From Chryseobacterium formosum (GTDB lineage: Bacteria > Bacteroidota > Bacteroidia > Flavobacteriales > Weeksellaceae), in the NCBI RefSeq assembly GCF_026460885.1, contig NZ_JAOVZW010000005.1:1-51375 (forward strand): a stretch of 51,375 bases of DNA, read 5' to 3'. Shown piece by piece: positions 17,571-27,808 of this stretch. How positions within the stretch are numbered: position 1 is the first letter of the stretch; each line of letters opens with the position of its first letter. Position numbers and translations under genes: made by a program. The notes below the pieces were generated by a model. The model searched no databases, was not told where the DNA came from, and saw only the letters and a list, made by a program, of their open reading frames with translations.

Positions 17571-17942
17571 ATGAAAAAAATTATTTTAGGACTGTTTTTC
17601 ACGGTTGGCATTTCAGGAATTGCTTTAGCAAATAATTTAATACCTATTGTTTCTGAACATAAAATGGAAACAAAAGTTATAACGAAGGAAAACGGGGATA
17701 AAAAACAAGTTATAACCTATAACTATGTGAATGGTGTTTTATTTTCTTGTACAATAGCTATTCACACACAAATTAAAGATAATTGTGGTTATGTTATTGG
17801 AACGCGCAAAGAATCTTATGAGGCTTCAGGAGGCGCTTGCAATGGTATTGAAGGCGGATTAGCTATTTATAGGAAAACAGAGCATCTGCTATCTGGAAAT
17901 TGTCATAGTTTCATAGAGAAATTGCAGAATAGTGTATATTAA
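17571..17942 (+). CDS. Small secreted protein with four cysteines, unknown
   Basis: A 123-residue protein with a clear signal peptide (MKKIILGLFFTVGISGIALA, cleavage about residue 20). The mature part is about 103 residues with Cys60, 72, 90 and 111, enough for two disulfides. It contains Gly-rich stretches 'EASGGACNGIEGG'. The gene lies 6 bp before a GLPGLI-family gene, which overlaps an outer-membrane barrel gene, so the three form one operon. I recognise no family. A weak TTTCTTTG at 17492-17499 could be the promoter -7 box. It is a candidate secreted substrate or partner of the two downstream proteins, by context only. Confidence 0.6.
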   Translation: MKKIILGLFFTVGISGIALANNLIPIVSEHKMETKVITKENGDKKQVITYNYVNGVLFSCTIAIHTQIKDNCGYVIGTRKESYEASGGACNGIEGGLAIYRKTEHLLSGNCHSFIEKLQNSVY

Positions 17943-17948
17943 ATTTGT

Positions 17949-18713
17949 ATGCGAAGAATTTATTGTCTCTTATTATTTTTGTATCTACAAGTTTATTTCT
18001 CTCAAAATACTATTGTAGAGTTTGCTGTTTTTACAGATAGTGATGAAAAAACATTTTTAAACGAATTTCTTCTGATAACACCTTCTAAAGAATCTGTTTA
18101 CATGACAAACAGCAATTATGATTTTAGCTCAAAAAATGCTTTACGAGGAACGTTAGAAGATAAAAATGCAAAAATTACAACATTTATAAAATCTACAGAT
18201 AAGTCTATATTTGAATATAAATGGAAAGTACCTGAATTACAGTGTCTGATTGAAGATAAGTTGATATATAAATGGACTATTTTAGACGAGACTAAGGAAA
18301 TTTTAGGATACAAATGTTATAAGGCAAAAACTAAATTTAGAGGAAGAGAGTGGACGGTATATTTTACTTATGAAATTCAGGTCAATGCAGGACCATGGAA
18401 ATTTAAAGACTTGCCAGGTTTAATTTTAGAAGCAGAAGATTCTGAAAAACAATTCAAGTTTGCAGCAAGTAAAATTATCCTTAATTCTAAAGTAGAAATT
18501 CCTGATATAATTTTAAACTTTTTTGAAAATAACAAAAATAAATTTGTTGATTATAAATTTTATATAGGTAAGGAAAATGCTATGTTTAAGGATATTGATA
18601 GTCGTCTTGCTGCGAACAGACCAAAAGGGTTAGTGCTAAAAGAAGAATTTGGTATAAGAGATTGTGATATCGAAAGATCTTTCGAATGGGAAAATGACTC
18701 TAAAAAACCTTAA
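17949..18713 (+). CDS. GLPGLI family secreted protein
   Basis: A 254-residue protein with a signal peptide (cleavage after about residue 18, before SQN). The family signature is present as GPWKFKDLPGLILEAED near residues 151-167, preceded by 'LGYKCYKAKTKFRGREWTVYFTYEI'. GLPGLI proteins (TIGR01200) are confined to Bacteroidota, have no known function, and often neighbour TonB-receptor-like barrels. Its TAA shares a base with the ATG of the next gene (TAATG), so translation is coupled. It probably works in the periplasm or at the outer membrane. Confidence 0.88.
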   Translation: MRRIYCLLLFLYLQVYFSQNTIVEFAVFTDSDEKTFLNEFLLITPSKESVYMTNSNYDFSSKNALRGTLEDKNAKITTFIKSTDKSIFEYKWKVPELQCLIEDKLIYKWTILDETKEILGYKCYKAKTKFRGREWTVYFTYEIQVNAGPWKFKDLPGLILEAEDSEKQFKFAASKIILNSKVEIPDIILNFFENNKNKFVDYKFYIGKENAMFKDIDSRLAANRPKGLVLKEEFGIRDCDIERSFEWENDSKKP

Positions 18714-21364
18714 TGAAATATATATGTTTACTATTCTTAATATTATTTATGAAAGTCTCTTCGCAAACGGAGATCAAAGGATTAATACTATCAGAAAATA
18801 AGCAAAATATCTCAAGGGCTAATGTGGTTCTTACTGACTCACAGGATAATATTATAACTTTCGTCTTTAGCAATAAAGACGGAAGTTTTTTATTAAATAC
18901 CGATAAGTTTGGTAATTTTACATTAAAGGTTTTTGCAATGGGATATGTAAATAAAAGTATTCCTGTTTCTTTTATCCGAAAAGGTACAATCATAGATCTG
19001 AAAACTGTAGAATTAGAAACCGATAAAGTAAGAGAAATTAAGGAAGTTGTAATTACTCGTAAAACTCCTGTCAAAATTAAAAAAGACACCATTGAATATA
19101 ATGCTCAAAGCTTTTCTAATGGCACAGAGCAGAATGTAGAGGAGTTACTGAAGAAGCTTCCTGGAATTACAATACAAAGTGACGGGAAAATAAAATTTGG
19201 TAACAAAGAAGTTGAAAGGGTGATGATAGAAAATGATGATCTTTTTGAAAGAGGCTATCAGACACTTACTCAAAATATGCCCTCAAAACCTTTAGATAAA
19301 GTTCAGGTTCTTAAAAATTATTCTAAAAATAAACTCCTCAAAAATATTGAAGATTCAGAAAGTATTGCCCTTAATCTTACTTTAAAAGAAGATGCAAAAG
19401 GTAAATGGTTTGGAAACATTTTGTTGGCTTCTACAAGTTATAAGGAAGATATGCACCAAGGAAAGCTTAACCTGATGAACTTTACAAAAAGAAAAAAAGT
19501 ATATATTCTGTTGAATGCCAATAATTTGGGTTTAAACGAAATGAAAGGTGTAGAATATCTTATTAATCCAAGCTCTGAAAATGATGTAGAAAATGTGGGA
19601 ACTAATATCAATACCCTTTCAACGGTAAATTTGCATCAGAAAAACTTTCTGTTTGATGATATGCGCACCAATTTTAATAATGATAAACTAGTTTCACTCA
19701 ATTATATTTACAACTTTAAAACCGATTGGAAATTAAAGTTTGTAACGATTTTCAACGAAATAGAAAATGGAAACTACATCAATTCTTATTATAAATTTAA
19801 TTTTAACGGTTTAGATTTTATTAATACTGAGGACAAAATCTGGAAGCAAAATAACAAGAATATTGTTGGGAAACTAGAACTTTCAAAAGATTTTAAAAAT
19901 AATTCAAACCTGCAATTTTATAATAAATTTTCATATTTAAATGAAAATAATAACAATATTTTTCTATTTAATGAACAGCTAAATAATCAAATTGGTAAGA
20001 ACAAGCTTTTTGCTAATGAGAATAGGCTGACTTACACCAAGAAAATAGATTCTTCTAAAGCTTTGGTTGCGGTAGTAAGATATATTTTCCAAAACAGACC
20101 ATACGACTTTACTGATGAAAATGACGTATTTTCTAATATTCTGAATAATCCTGAAGCCCAAAAAGTAAATCAGACCATTGATTCTAAAATGAACTTTGGA
20201 GGTTTAAAATTTTCTTATCTTAAAAAATACGCTGAAGAAAATAATTTGGAGCTACAACTAGGAAATGAATTCAGAAAAGATTATCTAAACTCAAATCTTA
20301 AAGTTTTTAATTCTGCTAATGAAGTTGTAAGCTTTAATCAATCAGGTTTTATTAATAATACAGATTATCTGCAGAATACCGTCTTCGGACAAATAAAATA
20401 TGGTAAAAAAACTAAAAAATGGAATTATGGTTTTACTGTTTTAAATCAAATAATACATTCTGATTTAAATCAAAATAAACAAGATGGGTTTTATATTTCT
20501 CCTTCTGCGAGTATCGGATATCAAAACAGAAAAACCGGAAATTTTAATTTGAATGCTGGAAGAAAATTTTCAACCATTTCTATCAATGATGTTTACACCA
20601 ATTACATTTACCAAGGTAATAGAAATTTAAGACAAAATAATACATCATTTGCTGCTCTGCCAGATTATAACTTTGGATTTAGTTATAATGTTGGTGAACA
20701 AATGTCTCAGTATCTGAATTTTAATATCAATTTTTTCAGAAGCGAAGATTATCTGTCAAATAATATGATTGTTAATCCTAATTATACGTTTAATCAAACC
20801 ATTTTAGTGAAGAATAACAGCAACTTATCTTCAAATTTAGAATTGAGAAAATATTTGAAATTTTTAAAATCTAGATTGAGTATTTTAGGTTCTTATATGT
20901 TATCAGATTATGAAAACAGTGTGAATAATCAACAATTAATAAAAACAAAATTTACCAATTGGAAAGCCGGTTTTGAAATGAAGTCTGGCTGGACGAAATT
21001 TATCAATTATGAATTTGGTTATGAGTGGGCATTCAATGCTATTTCTTCTGATGTGAATTCTAACGATTACATGGATCAAAAAGGTTTTGCTAATTTATAT
21101 TTTACCATAAATCCACAATTAAGAATAGAATCATTTTTAGAATACTATAAATTTGGAAACACAGATCAGAAAACGACTCAGTTTTGGGATATTAAAGCAA
21201 ATTATACTTCGAAAAAATATAATATGAGTGTTTTTGTTCAGGGAAATAATCTTTTAAATTCGAATAGTATTCAACGATATTCGATATCTAATATTAGTGA
21301 GAGTTTGTACACTCAAAGGTTAATTCCGCGCCATATTGTTTTTGGAATTAATAAGAATTTTTAA
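18713..21364 (+). CDS. Outer-membrane beta-barrel protein with CarboxypepD_reg-like domain (TonB-receptor-like)
   Basis: An 883-residue protein. After a signal peptide (cleavage near VSSQ) there is a carboxypeptidase-regulatory-like domain (about 20-100: 'IKGLILSENKQNISRANVVLTDSQ'). A plug-like domain follows (about 110-220), with 'VEELLKKLPGITIQSDGKIKFGNKEVERVMIENDD'. A long Asn- and aromatic-rich strand region runs to a final Phe, as expected of a barrel. It resembles TonB-dependent receptors but has no evident TonB box, and this type is regularly found beside GLPGLI proteins. The stop overlaps that of ribF on the other strand. Confidence 0.82.
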   Translation: MKYICLLFLILFMKVSSQTEIKGLILSENKQNISRANVVLTDSQDNIITFVFSNKDGSFLLNTDKFGNFTLKVFAMGYVNKSIPVSFIRKGTIIDLKTVELETDKVREIKEVVITRKTPVKIKKDTIEYNAQSFSNGTEQNVEELLKKLPGITIQSDGKIKFGNKEVERVMIENDDLFERGYQTLTQNMPSKPLDKVQVLKNYSKNKLLKNIEDSESIALNLTLKEDAKGKWFGNILLASTSYKEDMHQGKLNLMNFTKRKKVYILLNANNLGLNEMKGVEYLINPSSENDVENVGTNINTLSTVNLHQKNFLFDDMRTNFNNDKLVSLNYIYNFKTDWKLKFVTIFNEIENGNYINSYYKFNFNGLDFINTEDKIWKQNNKNIVGKLELSKDFKNNSNLQFYNKFSYLNENNNNIFLFNEQLNNQIGKNKLFANENRLTYTKKIDSSKALVAVVRYIFQNRPYDFTDENDVFSNILNNPEAQKVNQTIDSKMNFGGLKFSYLKKYAEENNLELQLGNEFRKDYLNSNLKVFNSANEVVSFNQSGFINNTDYLQNTVFGQIKYGKKTKKWNYGFTVLNQIIHSDLNQNKQDGFYISPSASIGYQNRKTGNFNLNAGRKFSTISINDVYTNYIYQGNRNLRQNNTSFAALPDYNFGFSYNVGEQMSQYLNFNINFFRSEDYLSNNMIVNPNYTFNQTILVKNNSNLSSNLELRKYLKFLKSRLSILGSYMLSDYENSVNNQQLIKTKFTNWKAGFEMKSGWTKFINYEFGYEWAFNAISSDVNSNDYMDQKGFANLYFTINPQLRIESFLEYYKFGNTDQKTTQFWDIKANYTSKKYNMSVFVQGNNLLNSNSIQRYSISNISESLYTQRLIPRHIVFGINKNF

Positions 21365-22302
21365 AACTTAAAGGCTTCTGTCAATCTTTTATCTTCATCC
21401 AATCTTTCAATCAATTTTTCAAGACCTTCAAATTTTATTTCCTCATGCAGGAAATCTCTGAACTTTACAGTAATATTTTCGTCATAAATATCTCCTTCAA
21501 AATCAAGAATATAAACTTCAACGGTTAGTTTTTCCCCATTTACAGTTGGATTGGTTCCAACGCTCAACATTCCTTTATATTGTTGATCTTTGATGAAAAC
21601 TTCAACAATATAAGCTCCTTTTTTAGGAAGCAATTTTATGCTTTCATTTTCGATATTGGCAGTTGGGTAACCAATCGTTCTACCCAATTTTTTCCCATGA
21701 ACAACAGTTCCTGAAACAGAGTAGGAGTAACCCAACATTTCATTAGCTTCTAAAATATTTCCATTCAGCAAAGCATTTCTGATTTTTGTTGAACTGATAT
21801 TATTTTCGTGAATGTTTATGGCTTCCATTTGTTCGACTTCAAAATCTAATTCTTTTGAAAGTTTTTGAAGCAATTCGAAATTTCCGCTTTTATTTTTTCC
21901 GAAAGAATGATCGTAGCCGATAATTAAATATTTTACATTTAATTTTTTAACTAAAATCTGCCTTACAAATTCTTCTCCGGTAAGATTTCGAAATTCTTCA
22001 TCAAATTCTTTAAGAAATAAATTATTGATGCCATATTTTTCTATCAATAAAGTTTTTTCATCCAATGTATTCAGAAGCTTTAAATCTTCATTAGGATTAA
22101 AAACAAATCTTGGATGTGGCCAGAAAGTAAGAACTGCAGTTTCCAGATTATTATCAGAACCCACTTTTTTAAGCTCATCAATAATGCATTTATGACCAAG
22201 ATGAACTCCGTCAAACATTCCTAAAGATAAGGCTAAAGGCTTTTGGGAGGGATAATCGCTGAAATTTCTGAAAACTTTCAAATGAAAAAATTTTGACTGC
22301 AA
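21361..22302 (-). CDS. ribF: Bifunctional riboflavin kinase / FAD synthetase
   Basis: A 313-residue RibF that makes FMN and then FAD from riboflavin. The N-terminal adenylyltransferase has LGMFDGVHLGHK (about 27-38) and a second substrate motif near 'ISSTKIRNAL' (about 168-177). The C-terminal kinase domain shows 'GRTIGYPTANIE' (about 207-218) and 'KGAYIVEVFI' (about 228-237). Length is typical. It converges with the barrel gene: both stop codons lie in one TTAA at 21361-21364. It is divergent from atpD. Confidence 0.95.
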   Translation of the reverse strand: MQSKFFHLKVFRNFSDYPSQKPLALSLGMFDGVHLGHKCIIDELKKVGSDNNLETAVLTFWPHPRFVFNPNEDLKLLNTLDEKTLLIEKYGINNLFLKEFDEEFRNLTGEEFVRQILVKKLNVKYLIIGYDHSFGKNKSGNFELLQKLSKELDFEVEQMEAINIHENNISSTKIRNALLNGNILEANEMLGYSYSVSGTVVHGKKLGRTIGYPTANIENESIKLLPKKGAYIVEVFIKDQQYKGMLSVGTNPTVNGEKLTVEVYILDFEGDIYDENITVKFRDFLHEEIKFEGLEKLIERLDEDKRLTEAFKF

Positions 22303-22428
22303 ATATAAACATAATGTAACAATGTATCATTATAACAGTTTATCAATATATTTATAACAACAAAAACATTGCATTTTATAGATTGGAAAATTGGTAAAAA
22401 AGCATGATAAAAATCTTTTTTTTAGCAA

Positions 22429-23987
<1,559 letters not shown>

Positions 23988-24003
23988 TTTTTGAATGCTT
24001 TAT

Positions 24004-24031
24004 GCCTAAAGCTTAAAGCCTAAAGCCTAAA
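24004..24031. repeat. Four-copy heptamer repeat between atpD and atpC
   Basis: Four consecutive units of GCCTAAA (the second is GCTTAAA) fill most of the 47-bp atpD-atpC gap and end 3 bp before the atpC ATG. No extra function is evident. Confidence 0.8.
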
Positions 24032-24034
24032 AAA

Positions 24035-24319
24035 ATGAATATAAAAATTTTAACACCAGAATACGTAGTTTTTGAAGGAGAAGTAGACTCAGTATTGCTG
24101 CCGGGAAAAAATGGTGAATTCCATTTAATGAAAAACCACGCAGGAATTGTTTCTTCATTATCAGGTGGTAAAGTAAAGCTATTTGCAAAGTCTATCGACG
24201 AAGCTTATGCTAAAAATTTTACTAAGGAAAATGAAAATCAAACTGAAGTTTTTTCTTACACAATCAAAAGCGGTGTTGTAGAATTTAATAATGATAAAGG
24301 AATCATCCTTTGCGAATAA
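24035..24319 (+). CDS. atpC: F1F0 ATP synthase subunit epsilon (N-terminal domain only)
   Basis: A 94-residue epsilon subunit. The N-terminal beta-sandwich is complete: 'NIKILTPEYVVFEGEVDSVLLPGKNGEFHLMKNHAGIVSSLSGGKVKL'. The protein ends at 'GVVEFNNDKGIILCE', where the sandwich ends. The two-helix C-terminal domain, which inhibits ATP hydrolysis in longer epsilons (about 130-140 residues), is absent. This is normal for many Bacteroidota, not a truncation. It follows atpD in the same operon, and a terminator lies 31 bp downstream. Confidence 0.93.
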   Translation: MNIKILTPEYVVFEGEVDSVLLPGKNGEFHLMKNHAGIVSSLSGGKVKLFAKSIDEAYAKNFTKENENQTEVFSYTIKSGVVEFNNDKGIILCE

Positions 24320-24350
24320 TTAAATTGAGAAGCTAAATATATTTTCAAGA

Positions 24351-24377
24351 AAGTGTAACTTTGGTTACACTTTTTTT
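24351..24377 (+). terminator. Rho-independent terminator
   Basis: A perfect 9-bp stem AAGTGTAAC / GTTACACTT (24351-24359 / 24364-24372) with a TTTG loop is followed by a T run. It ends the atpDC operon. Confidence 0.92.
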
Positions 24378-24400
24378 ATGCTTTGTAAAAATTTGATTTT

Positions 24401-25231
24401 ATGAAAAGAAATTTAATCATGTTCTTTACAGTTTTGAGCCTTATTCTAAATGCTCAACTTATTAAAACTAAAAGAGGCATTGTAAGCTTAGATGGAATTC
24501 ACGTTGCGAAAATCTCAAGCAAATCCGGAGAATATACTTTTATGGATTTGAAGGAAACACCGATTTTCACGATGCAATTTGTCGATAAAAGTATTGTAGA
24601 CTCAGTACGTGATAGTTATGTAAAACTAAATCGTGTCTACAATCGTGAAAAAACGCTAGATATGGATTATATTTCTCCTTCAGCATTTTCGGGTGATGAG
24701 AAATCAGCAGTTTATACGTGCATCAAAGCTTTGAAAATTATTGATGAAAGAGGAATCAATATTAAAAATTTGGATGAAGTTTTCAAAAATATGCCGAAAA
24801 GAAAACTTGATGCTAAGACAAAAGAAGCTTACACAATCCGAACAAAAATTGATAAACTCAATATTACCATTAATAATGTGGGTGAAATTTTAAGTAATGG
24901 TGTTCCCGTTGGATATTTTACAAACTTACCGGTAAGTTTTGGTTCTGAAGATACAATTTCTGACAAAACTTTTGTTGATATTGAAATGTATGATGCTAAA
25001 AGTAAGTTAGTTGGAAAATATAGCACGACAACAAAAAGAATTACCACAGCTGGAGGAAAAGTTTTTACCTTATACAGAGAAATGTCGGGACGTGCTTCGA
25101 TTTTAAAATTTCCAACGTACAAAGCTCTTGCAGAAAGAATGGCAATTCTGGATCCGAATTTTATTAAAATTAAAGAAAAAGTAGAAGTCGGAGAAGTTGT
25201 CAAAGATGGTATTGAAAAAGACAAAAAATAA
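24401..25231 (+). CDS. Secreted protein of unknown function
   Basis: A 276-residue protein with a signal peptide (MKRNLIMFFTVLSLILNA-Q). The mature protein is Lys-rich, with mixed helix and strand and no cysteine motif (one Cys near residue 107). The segment 'RGIVSLDGIHVAKISSKSGEYTFMDL' near the start and 'GVPVGYFTNLPVSF' near the middle look like strand-turn-strand units. The C-terminus (about 255-276) is charged. Relatives appear to be Bacteroidota hypothetical proteins; I recognise no domain. It is a single gene between two terminators and is probably periplasmic. Confidence 0.7.
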   Translation: MKRNLIMFFTVLSLILNAQLIKTKRGIVSLDGIHVAKISSKSGEYTFMDLKETPIFTMQFVDKSIVDSVRDSYVKLNRVYNREKTLDMDYISPSAFSGDEKSAVYTCIKALKIIDERGINIKNLDEVFKNMPKRKLDAKTKEAYTIRTKIDKLNITINNVGEILSNGVPVGYFTNLPVSFGSEDTISDKTFVDIEMYDAKSKLVGKYSTTTKRITTAGGKVFTLYREMSGRASILKFPTYKALAERMAILDPNFIKIKEKVEVGEVVKDGIEKDKK

Positions 25232-25264
25232 ATTTCATCGACTTTAGCCAAAACTTAAAAAATC

Positions 25265-25295
25265 AAAAATCCTGAAAATTATTTTAGGATTTTTT
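25265..25295 (+). terminator. Rho-independent terminator
   Basis: The imperfect stem AAAAATCCTGAAAA / TTTTAGGATTTTT (one bulge) has a 3-nt loop and T run. It follows the secreted-protein gene by about 33 bp. Confidence 0.7.
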
Positions 25296-25301
25296 GTACA
25301 A

Positions 25302-25371
25302 TTTGTCATTCCGTATTAATCTAAACTTAAATTTTAAAATGTTATTTCTTAAATTCCTGCGGAATGACAAA
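25302..25371. repeat. Inverted-repeat intergenic element (TGTCATTCCG type)
   Basis: Perfect 12-bp inverted repeats TTTGTCATTCCG (25302-25313) and CGGAATGACAAA (25360-25371) enclose 46 bp of AT-rich DNA. Palindromes with GTCATTCC and GGAATGAC ends are a recurring kind of dispersed intergenic repeat in bacteria. There is no ORF of its own. Confidence 0.7.
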
Positions 25372-25459
25372 TCCGATCTATATTTTTATAATATTTGGAT
25401 TACAATTAAACTTTTTAAAATACTTGGAAATCAGTATTTTAAAAATAAAGCTTTAAATT

Positions 25460-27646
25460 TTACAAACTCAAAACAATTCCATTCTCTTTTAATTGCTGAA
25501 TTGGTTTCGAAAACCAAAATAATTCAAAATCTTCAAATTTTTCTTCAAAATTAACCTTAAGTTGCTGAAGTGTAATACGTTTCGGATTTTCAAAAGTATT
25601 TTCTGTAATAATTTTTATCAACCAACCTGCCTTTTCCTGCTCCAATTCAACCTTTACAATATTCGTTCTTAAATGGAACGTAATTTTCGTGTACGCCCAT
25701 GAGTTTTGTTTTTTTGTTTTTATGTAATTCTCAGCGATTACGTTTTTAGCTAAAAATATTATTTTGGAATTGCCTTTAAAACTAAATTGGTTTTCATCCA
25801 AAAGACTGTCATGAATATAATCGGGATGAATAGTTGTTTTCGGTATTTTAAAATCGAACCAATCTTGCAAAGGAATTTCAAAATTAATTCCGTGCATGAA
25901 GTTGAACAGAGATTTTTTTAAACCAAAACTAAATTTACTATGATCGATTCCGGTTTTATCTTTGAAGTCGATATCATTGTTGGCAAACTTTATTTCTTGT
26001 TTTATTTGAATGACTCCAAACTCTTCAGGATTTTGTCCGACCGGAGAATGTGCCGTCATTGCGAATTGATGCCAAAATCCACTTTGTAAAATTCCCATTT
26101 CAAAAAGTTGACGAACCATTTCCAAAGAATCTACCGTTTCCTGAATCGTCTGAGTTGGGTAACCATACATCAAATAGGCATGAACCATAATTCCCGCTTC
26201 AGTAAAATTTCTTGTTACTCTTGCAACTTGATCTACAGAAACTCCCTTATCAATTAATTTTAGCAATCGGTCGCTTGCAACTTCAAGTCCGCCCGAAACG
26301 GCAACGCAGCCCGAAAGTTTTAAAAGAAAACATAAATCCTGAGTGAAGCTTTTTTCAAAACGAATATTTGTCCACCAGGTTACTATAAGATTTCTTCGCA
26401 AAATTTCTAAAGCAACTTCTCTCATTAGCGCAGGAGGAGCAGCTTCATCTACAAAATGAAATCCGGTCTCGCCAGTTGTTTTAATTAATTCTTCCATTCT
26501 GTCAACCAAAATTTTTGCAGAAATGGGTTCGTAAATTTTTATGTAATCTAAAGAAATATCGCAAAAAGTACATTTTCCCCAATAGCAACCATGTGCCATT
26601 GTCAGTTTGTTCCATCTTCCGTCACTCCACAAACTGTGCATCGGATTGGCAATTTCAATGACGGAAATATATTTATCTAATTGTAAATCAGTATAATCCG
26701 GAGTTCCGATTTCCGATTGCTTATAATCATGTTTAATAGAATCATTTTTATAAATAACTTGCTGATTTTCAATAAGAAATGTACGTTTGTACTTTTTGTC
26801 AGGAGTTAATTTTTCATTATTAATTATTAATTCTAAAGGAACTTCACCGTCATCTAATGTAATGAAATCAAAAAATTCAAAAACTCTTTTATCTTTAATT
26901 TCTCTTAATTCAGTATTCGGGAAACCACCACCCATTGCAATTTTAATGTGAGGGTAATTTTCTTTGATAAATTTTGCTGACCGAAAAGCTGAATATAAAT
27001 TTCCAGGAAAAGGAATTGAAAAGCATACCAATTTAGGTTGAACTAACTCTAATTTTTTGTGAAGAATTTTTAAAGTAAAATCATCAATAAAAGTTTGTTC
27101 ACTCTGTAGTTTTGAATATAATTCATCAAAAGAATTTGCACTTTTTCCCAATCTTTCAGCATATCTACTGAAGCCAAAATCAGAATCAACGTTTTCAACT
27201 ATATAATCAGATAAATCTTCTAAATATAAAGTAGCCAGATGTTTAGCCTTATCTTGAAGTCCCATATTTCCGAAAGCAAAATCCATGTCATCGAGGTGAT
27301 TGAAACGGGAAGCTTCCGGCAAAAAATTCATCGAACAAATCTGTCTCGCCAATGTAGGATTTTTATTCTGAAGAAATAAAATAACCTGATCTATTGTTTT
27401 TAAATATTCTTCTCTTAACGCAAAAATTCTCTGTGAGTTTTCTGATGTGCTTTTTAAATCAATTTCTGTATCAAAAATCTTCTGAATTCCTTCTTTTGAA
27501 AATAATTCTAAAATTACTTCAATTCCCAAATCCATTTGATAGCTTGAAAAATTTTTGGTATTTAAAAAACCTTTAATATAAGCTGTCGCCGGATAGGGAG
27601 TGTTGAGTTGCGTGAAAGGAGGAGTGATGAGAAGAAGATCTTTCAA
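25460..27646 (-). CDS. Radical SAM protein with B12-binding-like N-terminal domain
   Basis: A 728-residue protein. The first ~280 residues look like a cobalamin-binding-type Rossmann domain ('LLLITPPFTQLNTPYPATAYIKGFL', later 'KIAMGGGFPN' and 'DFITLDDGEVPLE'), but the DxHxxG cobalamin His motif is not present. The radical SAM cluster motif is near 350-360: GCYWGKCTFCD, spaced Cys-x4-Cys-x2-Cys. Further signatures are 'GFHFVDEAAPP' and 'SGGLEVASDRLLKLIDKGV'. The last ~170 residues form an unassigned C-terminal domain. It is a stand-alone gene with no obvious substrate. Members of this group may modify RNA, lipid or peptide; none can be chosen here. Confidence 0.82.
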   Translation of the reverse strand: MKDLLLITPPFTQLNTPYPATAYIKGFLNTKNFSSYQMDLGIEVILELFSKEGIQKIFDTEIDLKSTSENSQRIFALREEYLKTIDQVILFLQNKNPTLARQICSMNFLPEASRFNHLDDMDFAFGNMGLQDKAKHLATLYLEDLSDYIVENVDSDFGFSRYAERLGKSANSFDELYSKLQSEQTFIDDFTLKILHKKLELVQPKLVCFSIPFPGNLYSAFRSAKFIKENYPHIKIAMGGGFPNTELREIKDKRVFEFFDFITLDDGEVPLELIINNEKLTPDKKYKRTFLIENQQVIYKNDSIKHDYKQSEIGTPDYTDLQLDKYISVIEIANPMHSLWSDGRWNKLTMAHGCYWGKCTFCDISLDYIKIYEPISAKILVDRMEELIKTTGETGFHFVDEAAPPALMREVALEILRRNLIVTWWTNIRFEKSFTQDLCFLLKLSGCVAVSGGLEVASDRLLKLIDKGVSVDQVARVTRNFTEAGIMVHAYLMYGYPTQTIQETVDSLEMVRQLFEMGILQSGFWHQFAMTAHSPVGQNPEEFGVIQIKQEIKFANNDIDFKDKTGIDHSKFSFGLKKSLFNFMHGINFEIPLQDWFDFKIPKTTIHPDYIHDSLLDENQFSFKGNSKIIFLAKNVIAENYIKTKKQNSWAYTKITFHLRTNIVKVELEQEKAGWLIKIITENTFENPKRITLQQLKVNFEEKFEDFELFWFSKPIQQLKENGIVLSL

Positions 27647-27682
27647 AAGTAATTTTTTGCAAATTTATTGCAAATCTTTTAG

Positions 27683-27748
27683 TTTTTGCCACGAATGCAC
27701 GAATTTATTTAATGCATGAAAAAGATATTCGTGTATTCTTGGCAAAAA
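27683..27748. repeat. Dispersed palindrome, copy A (GCCACGAATGCACGAAT)
   Basis: Arms 27683-27704 and 27727-27748 pair with few mismatches around an AT-rich loop. The left core is GCCACGAATGCACGAAT and the right core is ATTCGTGTATTCTTGGC. The same element occurs at 39354-39416 and, degenerate, at 41121-41177. Confidence 0.75.
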
Positions 27749-27756
27749 AATACAAT

Positions 27757-27786
27757 AAAAAACCGTCAGAAAAATTCTAACGGTTC
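27757..27786 (-). terminator. Terminator of capB
   Basis: The stem AACCGTCAGAA / TTCTAACGGTT (27761-27771 / 27775-27785) has a 3-nt loop. The A run on its left becomes a T run on the minus strand. It lies about 25 bp past the capB stop. Confidence 0.8.
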
Positions 27787-27808
27787 TATATATTAAATAA
27801 AAATCAGA

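Noticed and set aside
25294..25554. Plus-strand ORF of 86 codons
   Set aside because: It spans the inverted-repeat element and overlaps the 3' end of the radical SAM gene; the product is low-complexity with no family features.
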